Shown: positions 9,854-21,743 of the stretch, in pieces
Layout of the letters: each line of letters begins with the position of its first letter
How positions within the stretch are numbered: position 1 is the stretch's first letter
NCBI GenBank assembly: GCA_012295275.1
Contig: CM022665.1
Location: 1,477,452 to 1,518,951 of the forward strand
DNA length: 41,500 bases
Direction: 5' to 3'
Source of the DNA: Chrysomallon squamiferum
Taxonomy: Eukaryota > Mollusca > Gastropoda > Neomphalida > Peltospiridae
The notes under the pieces: generated by a model
Told to the model about the DNA's origin: nothing
The model's input: the letters and a program-made list of their open reading frames with translations, nothing else
The model's database searches: none
Program-made: the position numbers and the translations under genes

Positions 9854-12839
9854 CATACATATATAAACACACACATACATTTAAATACATAAATATGAAC
9901 GTAGATACATCTGTCTCACAGATACACAAAAACCCACGCACAAACATTGCATACGCCAACATAGATATGCAGAATGATACGACAGTTAAAATTGTATCTA
10001 ATCTAATTTTTATTGGTCATTATTTCTTTATTTTTTGGACTACTTATATTTCATATCTACCAGAGGTCCTGGTCATTAAACCGATACTTTGAGTCAATAT
10101 TTTTATCCTTATTTGTTGCGATCGGTTTAACTGCCGATACTATTTCAGCGTAACCCCCCCCCCAAAAAAAAAAAAAAAGTCATCCGGAGAAGAAATTTAA
10201 GGATCTTGACAGCCGTTTACATGCTGGTGGATATCAAGTCGTAATCAAAGAATGTCAGCAGCATTGTCATTTAAGTTCATGCAGTAACGGAATGAAAATA
10301 CAAGTGAAACATGATGATAATAATAATCCAAGGCTTCATAACGAAAATGAATTGCCTCGATCTGTTGAGAGTATACAATACACATTGGTACAAATGACGA
10401 ATTACGAAAACAAAACATTTCAATTTAAATAATAATATTTATTTCAGTGATTTTATCATCGTTTCAAAACGCGATTTTGTCTTTTACATACTTTTCACTG
10501 TTCCCGGTCGTCATGGTTACTTTCTCATACGTTACAACTGCACCGTCACCATTATGTTCTTAACTTTTTTTGTGTTACGCCTTCATCTGTACAAAAATAT
10601 GTTAGGTCTGAAAAACATATAAAATTATTTACTTCAACAAAAAAAAAAAAAAAACCTCATTCTGCGTTTACAAAGAAGATTAAAAACACAAGTTCGTTGC
10701 GATGAGTCATCCTTGGCACTTTTTTTTAATTATTATTTGTTTCTTTGTTGTATTTGTTATATTTATTTCTTTGGTAGCAATAACCTCAATTTTCATTTTG
10801 ATTCCATGTTTTGAATTGGAATAAGCTCCAGGCCGGCTCTTAGAATTTTAGTCATTTGTAATTAATTAGATTCTTTATTTGTGTCTCAGGTTGAGTAACA
10901 TGAACCTTGCTCGTCATAGAAAAGTATCAGTGGCTAATCGAAATGCTTACTGTAGATTTTTTTAGTAGATGTCACAGTCTCTAGTTTCTTTTTTTCGTGC
11001 GAATATGAGGATATGCAGTCAGTCCATTTGACAGTGCTTAGCAGGATTAAATGTATCTATTTTTCCGTAAACATGCTATTATTTTAATTTCACTCGTACA
11101 GTTGGTACGATATATAATCTATATTAAGGGAATAAAATGTGTAATTAAGACTGCGAAAAAATATTGCGTTTAACCATACTTAATTACAGCATAAAAATTC
11201 AGGAAGTAAGAGTGGGAGAGCTGAAAATTAGTGATTTGGAAATCAAATATTATAGTGATTTATATCATAATACAAGATAAGTTGCATTGCTCCGAGTGGC
11301 TTATTGCCTGTCTGCTTTAACAAATCCATAAAATGTGCTTTTTGTGGTAGAAAGAAATAATTTGAATGTATTCTATATACTTCCCACATAATGTTTTACT
11401 TATTTTGTTCTGTCGAATCTCAGTTAATAACGAAATATAACAACAAAGAGTATTCGTTAAAAATATGTCTGTACTGAGACATACATCATCGCATGTTACC
11501 GCGACGTTATTTCACACATGCAGAACTGATTGGATATATGTATTATTGTTGTTATAAAAAATATTTAATCGGATTTCTTCACTGTTTATTAAATTTAATA
11601 CCTATTTTTGATATCAGAACAAAGTGAGCATTCGACTGCAAGAAATTAAAAAAATTAAAGTTGCTATAAAATAAGGGTAAAATAACAATACATAATCTTT
11701 TCATACGATTTGAAATTATTAATATAGTATTTCCCGTCCTTTTTGTACCTATTCTGGAAATACAATATAAATTAAGTCGTGGCAGGCAAAATAAGTAAAA
11801 CATCACGTTGGAAGTATATAGAATACATTTAGATTATTTCTTTGTATCACGAAAAGTAATGTTTGTTTTGTTTATGTTTTTTTGTTTGTTTAAGAATGAC
11901 AAAGTTATCATTTTACATCAACAATTGCAAAGTACAAATAATGCGGCGTTCATCAATTTCACGACAGAATAATTTTATTTTCATACTTTATTAACTGAAA
12001 AACAATTTGTGTCCAGTGCTGAGTAAAATAATATTTAAGACGTATACCAAATCACCTTGAGCTTAAGTATCTAATTCAAAAGAGTGAATCTGCATTTCGC
12101 CCACTGAATAGCACTGAAGAAAATAGAAGAGGTGTTCAAAAAGAACTGTACTCTTTGCCTCAAAGTTCATTCTATTCATATAAATTTATTAACGTAAATA
12201 TGTTTTGTAAATTATCTTTTACCGACCATAATGTTTAGAAGTTTCCTTATTTCTCATTACACTATCTAATGATGCTGTTCACAAGAATTTTTATTTTTTC
12301 GGTGCAAATATTTAAATGAAACCTTCAGGTGTGTGTTTAGTTTATGTAATGATTGAAAAGAACATTATTGACAAGCATTCGGGATAAGGCTCTTTTGGGT
12401 AACAGCACACTCTTGTAGCCTGGTATAATATGAAAGTTGTATGCATATTTTATGAATATTTGTTTGACTTAATTTTTGTTCATTAATGACGTGGGCTGAA
12501 ATAAATAAATACATTTTCTTTTCTCTTACTTTTTCATTTCATTTATGATGTTCTTCTTCTTTGTCTTATTATTATTATTTGTGTTAAAACTGTTATTAGA
12601 AGAAGTTGTTTTGATGGTACTAATAGGAGTAATAGTAGTACTAGTTGTTGTAGTATTCGTAATAAAATTAATTACAATAATTCTAATTATCTAAATGTGA
12701 CTACGTTATTTTGTAGTTTGACCTCATGATGACTTGCGCTAACAGAGTGTGCAGACCTGGAATGAATGGCCTCGGCTTTCTCTGGGTTGGCCACCACTGC
12801 AAGAACTACAACTTGATGGAGAAATACATGATGAAATGA
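9539..12839 (+). CDS. Small secreted six-cysteine peptide, gene 1 (two coding exons)
   Basis: Joined exons 9539-9688 and 12717-12839 encode a 90-residue precursor. Residues 1-21 form a typical signal peptide (charged start, hydrophobic core AVMLACVVLS, then TPV), so the product should be secreted. The mature part has six cysteines spaced C-x3-C-x2-C-x10-C-x4-C-x15-C, with motifs ACLFVCNICFDGH and MMTCANRVC and a C-terminus ending EKYMMK. There is no internal dibasic site. The 3028-base intron is phase 0 with GT-AG ends and falls right after FDGH. The start is the first ATG after a probable 5' UTR acceptor and aligns with the paralogue's start. About 48 of 70 mature residues match the reverse-strand paralogue at 16855-17410. 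I do not recognise the family. The C-x3-C-x2-C opening recalls eclosion hormone, but the later spacing differs. A peptide hormone, signalling or defence role is possible; the function is unknown. Confidence 0.85.
9689..12716 (+). other. Large intron of peptide gene 1
   Basis: A 3028-base intron with GT-AG ends. It holds CA repeats (about 9822-9843), a C10A15 tract (10154-10178), an 83-codon open frame described separately (10154-10432), poly(A) near 10640-10655 and otherwise plain AT-rich DNA. The paralogous intron is only 292 bases, so most of this is expansion by insertion. Confidence 0.8.
10154..10432 (+). other. Unassigned open frame with a cysteine cluster, no start codon
   Basis: The frame is open from the codon after TAA at 10151 to TAA at 10430-10432. 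From 10181 it gives about 83 residues of mixed, non-repetitive composition beginning HPEKKFKDLDSRLHAGG and including KECQQHCHLSSCSNG. The nearest Met is late. Upstream is a C10A15 tract preceded by TATTTCAG. The E-C-x3-C-x4-C-x-N arrangement loosely recalls the zinc-binding pre-SET region of histone methyltransferases, but a cysteine of that motif is missing and no SET domain follows. It may be a retroposed or decayed fragment, or chance. It sits inside the intron of peptide gene 1. Confidence 0.25.
12717..12839 (+). CDS. Peptide gene 1, coding exon 2
   Basis: Follows the acceptor ATTTTGTAG and encodes residues 51-90 plus TGA, with the last three cysteines and the motif GMNGLGFLWVGHHC. The exon is the same length (123 bases) as in the paralogue. 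Confidence 0.87.
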   Translation, partial: FDLMMTCANRVCRPGMNGLGFLWVGHHCKNYNLMEKYMMK

Positions 12840-13054
12840 CTAGTTTTTCAGCAGCACAGTAATCTGTACAATTACATCCATCCTATCAGAAACCACTTCC
12901 AAGTTCTCTTCAATCACTTTTCAAAATTTGGCAGCATGTTTGGCTATAATAATTAATGCATTAGCTGACGTCTCTGGCTTTATTTATTAATTTATTTTTA
13001 AGACAGCCAAAATAAGTGTTCAACATAATACAAAATATTAGCACATATTTCATA

Positions 13055-13060
13055 AATAAA
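13055..13060 (+). terminator. Putative polyadenylation signal of peptide gene 1
   Basis: AATAAA 215 bases after the stop codon, followed within about 20 bases by a T/G-rich tract, as expected of a downstream element. A second AATAAA at 13131-13136 is an alternative. Confidence 0.4.
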
Positions 13061-13703
13061 TCATCTTGTTTTTTTGTTTTATCCACGAAAACATTTGGTA
13101 GATGTATAAGGCATGAAATTTATATTAAGAAATAAAAAATTCGGACCAGTTTTTTTTTCTCCTTTAAACGAACAAAAGATCAAAAGAAACTAGCATAAAA
13201 ATGTATAGATTCAACAAGAATGCCTTTGTGAATTTTGGAGAGACGTTACCAAGTGCAGATGAAAACAAAATGTACTGATATTTTAATACTGTGTATTTTA
13301 AATTATTGACTGATCTCCATCTTCAGGAACTCTGCACGTATAATATCCAACTTTCGAGCAGTAAAACTTTGATAATAAAATATATCAAAAAGAAAAAGCT
13401 TTTGTTTTTTCTTTTCTTGTTTTAGTTTTGTTTTCTTTTTTTCTCTCAACCTATAATTTTTTATTATTCTGTGTATTTGGAAAATTCAATTTCTTTGCTA
13501 TATACTTGAATATCTATATGTTCTTTAATACAATATATGTATGTGTTGAGTGTATATGTGTTTGTGTATATGTGTGTGTGCATGCGCATTTTGTTCCTTG
13601 CCTTAAGCAAGCAGAAATGCATTTTGATAATGTAAAATTTATACAGTATTCAAAAGATAGAATAATCTGTAATCATTCTTACCTGTTATCTCAGTGATAT
13701 TTA

Positions 13704-13795
13704 CATATACCTACATACATACATACATATTCCTTCATACACACACATACATACATACATACATACATATACATTCATACACTCATACATACACG
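13704..13795. repeat. (CATA)n imperfect microsatellite
   Basis: Interrupted CATA/TACA units over about 90 bases. Confidence 0.9.
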
Positions 13796-15268
13796 TATGC
13801 TTCTGTTGTCATATATTATTTTATATACATATCAAATAAATCGGATATTAATGTAATGAAGTTGAATAACCATTATTAAGCGGTTAAGTCACTTTTATCA
13901 CATCTAATGGAATTATTTAGACTACGACCGTATAACTAATATAATTAACTTCACGTCCTAAACACTATCATGATTTGACCACTTAACTACCTCAGGCTAC
14001 CATTAGATCCATGACAACTGTAAATGTTGTTGAGCATTCGGCTGAAATTAAAGTATATTTATTTAACGGTAATTGTAATTGGGCTGTTTTGCGTACGAGA
14101 GACATAGCCAGGTTCACAGCGTTTATTCAGATATTTTGCGTGCCACTCTCATACAAACACCGCAGTTTGTGTTTTCCTATCTGTGGAAAGATTATTTGAA
14201 TTATATTTCGATTCGAATTGTTTCACTGGGTTTCCTTGTCTCATTATCTGTTTAGTATTTCACTATAGGTGCACGAAATGTCAGCATATAAAACATTACT
14301 TACTCTTTTTAACAATGTGGCTATCGTTACAAGATAAGATTCTTCTCTCTAAATCATCATAAATAATATGCCAGAATTCTAAACTACTGAAATGACTGAA
14401 TTGGATGGATATTTTACATTATGATTGATGACAACACAGACCACAATCATATTTATAAATAGAAAATAACTTAGAACGGTCAATTTCATATTCATAAAAT
14501 GAAATAAACTTAATAATTTAAAATATACTCACATACATTTTTTTGCAGATATTGAGATACTCATTCAACTATCTGACTTGTGTTTATTTGGTGTTTATTG
14601 AACTTAATACGAGTATTTGGGGAAAATGTTAAGTCAAGGGGTAAAATACTAGTAACCACGCAGACACACTTTTTTGTGCAACTACTGTTAAAGGAAACAA
14701 GAATATTAAATCTACATCTAAATACAAACTTCCAATGAGACTGTCTTAAAAAAAAATAACGAATAAAGAATACATACAACAGAAAAGAAAAATTAATAAT
14801 AAAAGAAAAAATTCAATTAACCATCAAGTAGTTCATTAGTAGATATTTTTTGTCAATACTATAAGACCATTACTAAATGGTACTCAATTTACGTTCACCT
14901 ATTTTTTTTTCTACTTTAATAACCGAGTTTTCATACTCAGTTTTCAAACTTCTGAAAGGACAAGCTTGTTAGCGCTTTTAATTTCTGTCTGCCATGCCGA
15001 TACTGATCGATGACAAGCAATTTCGTAAACATTGAGAGAGTTAATTGTACAATTAACAGAATTTCTTCTACTTCTATTTATGTGATCGTGCTCTCGATCT
15101 CTGAGCAGAATATTTATTTTTATTGTGTCGCTGAAGTGAAAATCACAAACATGTTTCTCCAGCTTCTGTTGGAAGTTCGATGTGTCCACGTTTTGCATTT
15201 TCGCCAGTCAGTAATTATATAGGATGGCTGTGAGGAATGTAAAACGTAATTATGTAAAGCTGCTACAG

Positions 15269-15359
15269 AAAAAAAAAAAAAAAAAAAAAAAAAAGTCGTA
15301 TGTCAAATAATTCGGCCGGGGTTTTTTTCGATTTTTTTCTTCTTTTTTTTTTTTTTTTT
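15269..15359. repeat. Poly(A)26 followed by a T-rich run (inverted homopolymers)
   Basis: A26 at 15269-15294, then a spacer including GGCCGGGG, then a T-rich run to 15359. The two arms could pair as a long A:T hairpin. Confidence 0.85.
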
Positions 15360-15454
15360 GTTAATGGAATAAAGATTACCGAAAGAGAGTATAAAGCTTT
15401 TGATTGCAATTTATACATTAAAATGACTCTCTCTTTTCTTAGCTTTGTTTTGAT

Positions 15455-15558
<104 letters not shown>

Positions 15559-16854
15559 GGTTTTGTAAACACTTAACATACAAACATTTTAAATATAAAG
15601 TTACTATTTTATATGAGCCGTCTCTAAATATATACTTGTCGATGGAATTATTGACCATGCTGATGATTATAGACCACCAGATTCATTATACTTATGAAGA
15701 ATCAAACAGTAAGACAGAAGCTAATTCCTAATTGTCAAAATTTAATTACAAATGTGTGGGCATCATGTTTGTCAACTTAGATAGAACATACACAAACACA
15801 TTGATAATTCATTATTTATATTTTTATGCTATATATATTTTATATCCTTGCATTTTTATTGTTGTTGCTGTTGTTTTAATAAATTACTTTTTGGTCAGAA
15901 GGTGTAAGTAAAATTCTAGTTTTCTAAATTTGTAAAGAAACAAAACAAAAAAACAAAGCAAACAAAGTGTGAACTAGGAACACAATATTTTCTAAGGATT
16001 CTTGGTTTCCTAATTCGTGTGCAGTATTCAGTGTTGAGATAGACTAAATCTGATCCGATTGACGATGATTTTTTTTTCTTCCATTTCTGTAATAAGCTTT
16101 AAAACAGGCCAAACGTTATTTAACACTTCCTTTAAAAAAAATCAAAACAAATAAATTTAATATCACACCAGTTCTAAAATAAATATTTATTCACAATAAA
16201 AACGAGCTACAGTATAAACAATAAATATTCTAATATTAAACTGAAATATAATTTAGCTGTTTTATTTCTTACAATTCCTCTATAAAAGTTTGGCTGTCAA
16301 GGCGTAAATGATACTGTTTAGTGTATTTTGGATTTCTTTTTCAGTATCTTGATTTTAAAAATACAAACCGCTGAGGTGAGCAAAGTTAACATAAATAAAT
16401 AATTTTAGCACTTGATTCAGTTTTAAAAATGATTTACGAGCAGCTTCCATTTGATTACTTCATTTGTTCTCTTCCTTTTTGTAATTAGTATTTTTTGGTG
16501 TTTTAAAGGAAACGAAAACGGAAATTACATAATATGGACATATTTTTCATTCTCCGAGTTTACCTATAATTATATAAAAAATTTCATATCTAGTATTAAT
16601 TTCTTTTAAGCGGCTATTTGAATAACTACATGCGTGCGTTTAATTTAGTGAAATCGAAGTTTAAAGTAATAATATAATTAAATAAATTTGAGTGTTATGT
16701 TTAGATTGATATTAACATATTATTACTTATATAATTTTTCTTATGTTGTTGTTACGATAGATATTTCAAACAGTATTATTTGGTGTTAGATTTCCGGACA
16801 TAAATACTACATACAACACTGAAAAATGTAGCTGTGTAGAATGTTCTCAGCTGT

Positions 16855-16977
16855 CTATTTTCTCATGTACTTCTCTACCATGGTGTAGTCCTTGCAGTGT
16901 CTGCCCAGCCAAATGAACTCCAAACCGTTCATGCCAGAACTGCACACTTTATTAGCGCATGTCATCATGTCATCAAA
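16855..16977 (-). CDS. Peptide gene 2, coding exon 2
   Basis: Follows the acceptor CTTCTAG (ending at 16978), which has a long T-run on the minus strand as polypyrimidine tract (about 16985-17006). Encodes residues 48-87 plus TAG at 16855-16857. Confidence 0.86.
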   Translation of the reverse strand, partial: FDDMMTCANKVCSSGMNGLEFIWLGRHCKDYTMVEKYMRK

Positions 16978-17410
16978 CTAGAAGAAAAAAAAAAAAAAAA
17001 AAAAAATAATAATAGTAATAATAATAATAATTAGGCAGATTTAATTCCGAAAATGAATTATATGGTTAACTGTATTTTTTTTTTCAAGTAATTTTAAGCC
17101 GTTTTATTGTGTTACTTCTAATATCAGTGATAATTTTATATATTCCAGCAACTATAATTGAGTTACAAAGATTTATGTAATGCATTTAAGCCAATAGGAA
17201 ATGAAAAAAAAAAAAAAATACAACAATAAAAGTCTTATAATTTACGATTATTACACATTAGAGACCTACGTGTCCATCAAAGCAGACATTACAGACGAAC
17301 AAACAAGCTGCATCCGGGCTCATTTCGGTGAGTCTCCGCTGAGGAAGTACTGGTGTTGAAATCACCACGCCAAAAAGCATGACCACAAGAAAAGTGAAGC
17401 AACCGGACAT
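16855..17410 (-). CDS. Small secreted six-cysteine peptide, gene 2 (two coding exons)
   Basis: Coding exons 17270-17410 and 16855-16977 on the minus strand give an 87-residue precursor. A signal peptide (MSGCFTFLVVMLFGVVIS, then TPV) precedes a mature part with ACLFVCNVCFDGH, MMTCANKVC, GMNGLEFIWLGRHC and the end EKYMRK. Cysteine spacing is exactly that of gene 1 (C-x3-C-x2-C-x10-C-x4-C-x15-C); 27 of 40 exon-2 residues are identical. Unlike gene 1 it has an RR pair shortly before the cysteine domain, a possible proprotein cleavage site. The chosen start (17408-17410) aligns with that of gene 1; an in-frame ATG 12 codons upstream lies before the putative acceptor and would be spliced out. The 292-base intron is phase 0, at the same codon as in gene 1. 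The genes are convergent, so an inverted local duplication is likely. Family and function are unknown. Confidence 0.85.
17270..17410 (-). CDS. Peptide gene 2, coding exon 1
   Basis: Encodes residues 1-47 and ends in CAC before the donor GTAGGT (17269-17264). A likely 5' UTR acceptor (TTTTCAG, 17432-17438) places the exon's true start at 17431, 21 bases before the start codon. Confidence 0.86.
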
Positions 17411-17431
17411 AATTTTAAAACTTAGAGATAT

Positions 17432-19536
17432 CTGAAAACTAAGCATTAAAAATTATTTTGTTAGTGTGCATTAAAATTAAATCAATAAAAAAGAAAACAT
17501 ATAAATAGAAATATATTAACCGTATGTGGCTAATAAATTAGCAGCAACCCCGAAAGAACAATAGCAAATACAACTACAGTAACAACAATAACAAGAACAG
17601 TAGCAGCAAAAACAACACAACAGTAATATAATATCTTCTTATAGTTTAAATTATTTGATCCAAATGTATAGATAAAATTGACATAAATAAATAAATAATT
17701 CACCATATGATATGAGCTTTCATGCACGAAAGGTTCAAATACATCAGACGTAGGAACAAAATTTTGGAGTTTAAACGGTCTTCCTAAGTCAGGGTTGAGA
17801 AAATTGTGTAATAATTTCATATCTTCTCCAGTAATTATTATTAGAATGTACCGTTACCAAGAAGCGACCCCAGGAGAAGTAATAAGTAGTAGTATGATAA
17901 TGCGGGCGATTTAGTAGCGTAATGAAATAGAATAAGAAGGTGATATAGCACAAAAGCTTCTTAAATTTTATTTGTATTGTCGTTTGTCACGATAATAATC
18001 GTATATAGATTTGTGATGTTCTCTGACTGTCTATATAAATACTAAAGTACCAGTGTAGTGTTTGCTAACGAGCTGCTTTACAAAAGAAATGGGATGCAAA
18101 TCTTTGATAAATACAACAGAATCAACATTTAACGAAAGACGTTAATGAATAAAAAAGAAAAAATGAAAACTGCAAAACAAACTGATTTTGGAAGAATTTC
18201 TAAAAGATCATCAAGACGACTTGTGTTAAACGGTTTAAGATATAAAACGTAATTTTCTGTCAATGTATAGAACACTGCAGTATACGTCTGCCAGTACCCT
18301 GTTGTAGCACTGTTATATTACGTGAACCGTGTGTACGTTTTCAATACTGCCTTTTCATAATGTTATGGTGCCCTTTTGAAATGGACACCCTCATGAGAAA
18401 AGCTGGATCCTCCCCAGGAAAGCTAGTTTCAGATGTCTAACGGGAAAAAGATCGACGCCCATAATGTTGCGAATATAACGTGCTACAAATAATGTACGAT
18501 CACTGCTATACGTAGTGAAAATACTACTAATTTCTTTTTCATTCTTATTAAAAAAAAGAAAATCGAAAACAATATCTTTCCCAAAAGACAGATTTATCCA
18601 TTAGCGTTAAAAAACGAAATCTGTGACAAATAAGATTTTGAAAATCGATTAAGTTTTTTTATTTTTTTTTAAATGCTTTTATTTATTTTGTAAGGAATAA
18701 AAATAAGATTTTTAACGGTGTAAATATTCTCTCATAATTAACGGTTATATTTTTTTAATGTTTCGTCTTAAGCATACTGACCTAAAATTTAAGAACACCA
18801 GGAACGAGTAACTTTAATGGCATCTGGAGATGCGGTTGTAGAAAAAAGAAAATGTTTTCTGTCCTATGTTGAAATGTAAAACTGATAAACTTAATAAATT
18901 CTTCAAGCCAGAGGTAACAATTCAGGAATTTTGTAATTTCTGGCTATCACTGTATGCTGCTTAGATATTTTAGATAAAAATTAATAATAATATGTGTAAC
19001 CGCTACGATGTTAATTTCCTTTGAAGCAACTTTTGAAGTAGGATTTATTCTTGGACCAGGTTAATAAGGAATATAATTAATTCATTAATAAACTAAGATA
19101 TATAAGTCAAGGAAAAATTATGTTAGTTTTCTATTCTTGTCAATTTTAATCCTCCCAGAAGTGACATTTGATTGAATTGACTTTCATTTTTTCTCTCTGT
19201 CACTTTTATACCTTTTCTTTCAAACATTCTTAGGTGTTTTTATTTCTCTTTTATCTGTTTTGTTTATAATCATAATCCTTTAAAATTATTTAACAATCTA
19301 AATATATATATATCTTACGAAAAATGTAATGAAGAATTTTGTCATTAAAGACAAAAAGAAAAGTCAAACTCTTTCCACATTTTGAAGTCAGTTTAAATTA
19401 ATTTCTTACTTATTAATAACTAGAAGTATTTTGTATTTAGAGATTTAAACTTCTTAACGGAAAGCTGTAAAATGCAAATAAAAAGATAATAATGCCAACA
19501 GTAATAGAAGTAGCAACTTTTTTGCTATCTACTTAC
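17432..19536 (-). other. Putative 5' UTR intron of peptide gene 2
   Basis: Runs on the minus strand from the donor GTAAGT (19536-19531) to the acceptor TTTTCAG (17438-17432). It contains a minus-strand open frame at 17530-17820 whose first 40 residues (LLHNFLNPDLGRPFKLQNF and on) look non-repetitive but match nothing I know. It also holds a GC-richer patch at about 18260-18500 that could be an old dispersed repeat. The rest is AT-rich. Confidence 0.45.
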
Positions 19537-19583
19537 CTTGGAATGAAGAAAATCTGATATCTTAGCAATTCGTGGAAAATATG
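19537..19583 (-). other. Putative non-coding first exon of peptide gene 2
   Basis: Inferred between a start site about 30 bases below the TATA box (near 19583, approximate) and the donor CCAAG/GTAAGT. It mirrors the layout of gene 1. Confidence 0.45.
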
Positions 19584-19606
19584 CGAGAACACGGAGATTT
19601 GTGGTT

Positions 19607-19614
19607 TTTATATA
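19607..19614 (-). promoter_or_regulatory. TATA box of peptide gene 2
   Basis: TATATAAA on the minus strand, identical to the gene 1 box, with a strong splice donor 71 bases downstream and the shared promoter block 11 bases upstream. Confidence 0.55.
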
Positions 19615-19625
19615 CTTGGGGGTGA

Positions 19626-19653
19626 ATCAATTGAGTTCATTACTCGCAGAGCT
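19626..19653 (-). promoter_or_regulatory. Upstream promoter block of peptide gene 2
   Basis: On the minus strand it reads AGCTCTG, CGAG, TAATGAA-N4-ATTGAT, closely matching 7851-7887 ahead of gene 1. Common transcription factors for the two genes are the natural inference; spacing to the TATA box differs (11 against 30 bases). Confidence 0.5.
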
Positions 19654-20083
19654 AGTGGGGCTAGTTAATCTAAAAATCATCAATATATCCAATAAAATGG
19701 CAACCGAGTAAATTGAGTTTACGTAACACTCATTAGAACGATGTTTTGTTTATCACAGATGAAATATCCGAGACTTCCTCTTTTTATGTTTTCAACGTAA
19801 ACATCGTAAATCAAAGAGCCGGAGGTAATCGTCGCGGAAAGCTTTCACAAAAATCAACAAAAGTCTACATCAATATGTCAGGAAATAATTGTCATTTTAG
19901 AGTTCTTTGTCATATATTAATGCGACTAAATTGAACGAACAAGCACGCAAATTGAAATTATTACTTGTTATAACAAAACAAAACAAAAACAAAAAATTAC
20001 AATGATAAAAAAAATAATAATAATAAAAACAAAAAATAAATATCTAAATAAAAATAAATAAATCAATAGATAAAAAATTATAC

Positions 20084-20146
<63 letters not shown>

Positions 20147-20160
20147 AATAAATAAATAAA
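20084..20160. repeat. (AAT)n passing into (AAAT)n
   Basis: About 18 AAT units followed by about 6 AAAT units, the same order of units as at 3067-3197. Confidence 0.95.
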
Positions 20161-21584
20161 TACAATAAACGCCCTATAATTAGGACAGGACTGTTTTCTT
20201 AGTAAACATTTAAATTTTAATTGGAATTAAAATGAAAAAAAAAGTAATATTAATAATAATGTTAATAACAGAATATAAAAATATGCTTGTACGTCTTAAT
20301 TATTATTATTATTATTTTAATAATTTGACATAAAAAAATATAAACAATAGCCTTTGCCGTGTGGTACTGGTTGGAAAGGGAAACAGATTGATTCTGGCAA
20401 TCCTCATAACTAATTTCTATGTTATTTCTTATATTAGAAGTTTTCCTTTGTTTTTGCTCTCGTTATTTCAGTAATATTAATAACTGCATTTGTTATGGTT
20501 ATTTTAATCGAAAGGAATTTAATGCTTTTGAAAGGAAAACAGAAACACTGCTAAACAAAATCCATTTATTCAGCGTAACCTAAAAATATTTAATTTGCTG
20601 ATACTTTCTGTGATAGTTTATATAAAAACTATCAGTGATAGATTAAAAAAAAATTGAAAAATTAGAAAAAAAACGTCATCATTTCAGTTCTCCAGGGAAA
20701 TATATTTGTGTGGCATTAACAGCGAGAAACCTTTGAAATAAATTAAAAGAAAAAATAAGAATTAGTCTTACTGGTTTGATAATGGGCGTGGAATGTGACA
20801 AGGAAATGTAATGTGGAAATTTGTTTAAAACGTAGTCTTTATGGTATTCGCTGGAAGCAAAACGTATTTGTTTTAATTATAATGCATAATAAATATTACA
20901 GCGATTTCAGATGGATTCTTTTTTAATCAAAAAGTATATTCTTGTAATATATAAAAAAATATTTATAGAACATGTACATTTAAAAATAAATATGAAAAGG
21001 ACAGATGTATGGAAGTTAAAGCTGTGAGTTTCCTTGCTAGACGTTTTATCTTCCGTTTCAGTTCCTTTCGTGTTAAGTTAATGCACCATGAAAACGAATT
21101 CAGTGGCAGTTTACTTTATCTATAGTTTTCTAATGTAAATAAGAAATTTAAAATATATTAAGACGATGTCGTATACATTTGTCTTTTAAAAATAGGCTAC
21201 CAGAAGCAACAACAATTAAAAACATAAGTAAACAAACAAACAAAAATATTTTGTGCTTAAAAATAAAAATTATGATATTGGACTACTTTCAAAACCTATT
21301 AATGATTTATATTCATATATGTTAATAAGGTAAATTACTTCAACAATTATAATATGTGTAGTAGTAATTGTGTAGTAGTAGAATACGTGTATTATTTATT
21401 ACTAGCAGTAGTATTTTTTATAGTAATATAATAATCGTACACAAAAACCTCATATGCATTTTAATTATCAAAGATTTAAGTACTTTACTCCAAGTAAACA
21501 TGTCATTGTTCGTGAAATCTGTACGTGCGTCTGTTTCTTTTCCTTTTTGTTGTAGTTTTACAAAACAACTGTTGAAGCTGAAGT

Positions 21585-21743
21585 ATGGCAATTATCTGCG
21601 TTGTAACTTATAATGCATACTCCGGAAGAAAGGGCAATGGAAATTACAGTCCGTACAATCCGTGCATGGTCTGTAATCAGAACATGAAAGATGCTGTAAT
21701 TATCAGATATCCGTTAATTCGTGCAGCTAATATTCGCAATTAG
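21585..21743 (+). CDS. Short hypothetical open frame, 52 codons
   Basis: ATG at 21585 to TAG at 21741-21743. The predicted product starts MAIICVVTYNAYSGRKGNG, continues with SPYNPCMVCNQN and ends IRN. The composition is mixed, not repeat-driven, and the segment is slightly GC-richer than its neighbourhood, but there is no clear signal peptide, domain or partner exon. A possible acceptor (TTGTTGTAG) lies upstream near 21547-21555. It could be one exon of a gene, a relic or chance. Confidence 0.2.
   Translation: MAIICVVTYNAYSGRKGNGNYSPYNPCMVCNQNMKDAVIIRYPLIRAANIRN

Noticed and set aside
9539-12839. Calling the six-cysteine peptide an eclosion hormone, CHH-type hormone or venom toxin
   Set aside because: Cysteine spacing after the third cysteine fits none of these as I know them, and nothing in the context points to venom use.
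14944-15222. Overlapping plus and minus frames in the spacer between the peptide genes
   Set aside because: Both are short, share the same DNA and match no family; one may be the shadow of nothing more than a stop-poor patch.
17530-17820. Minus-strand frame of 96 codons in the gene 2 leader intron
   Set aside because: Its second half is repeat-like hydrophobic sequence and no family is recognisable; mentioned only inside the intron entry.
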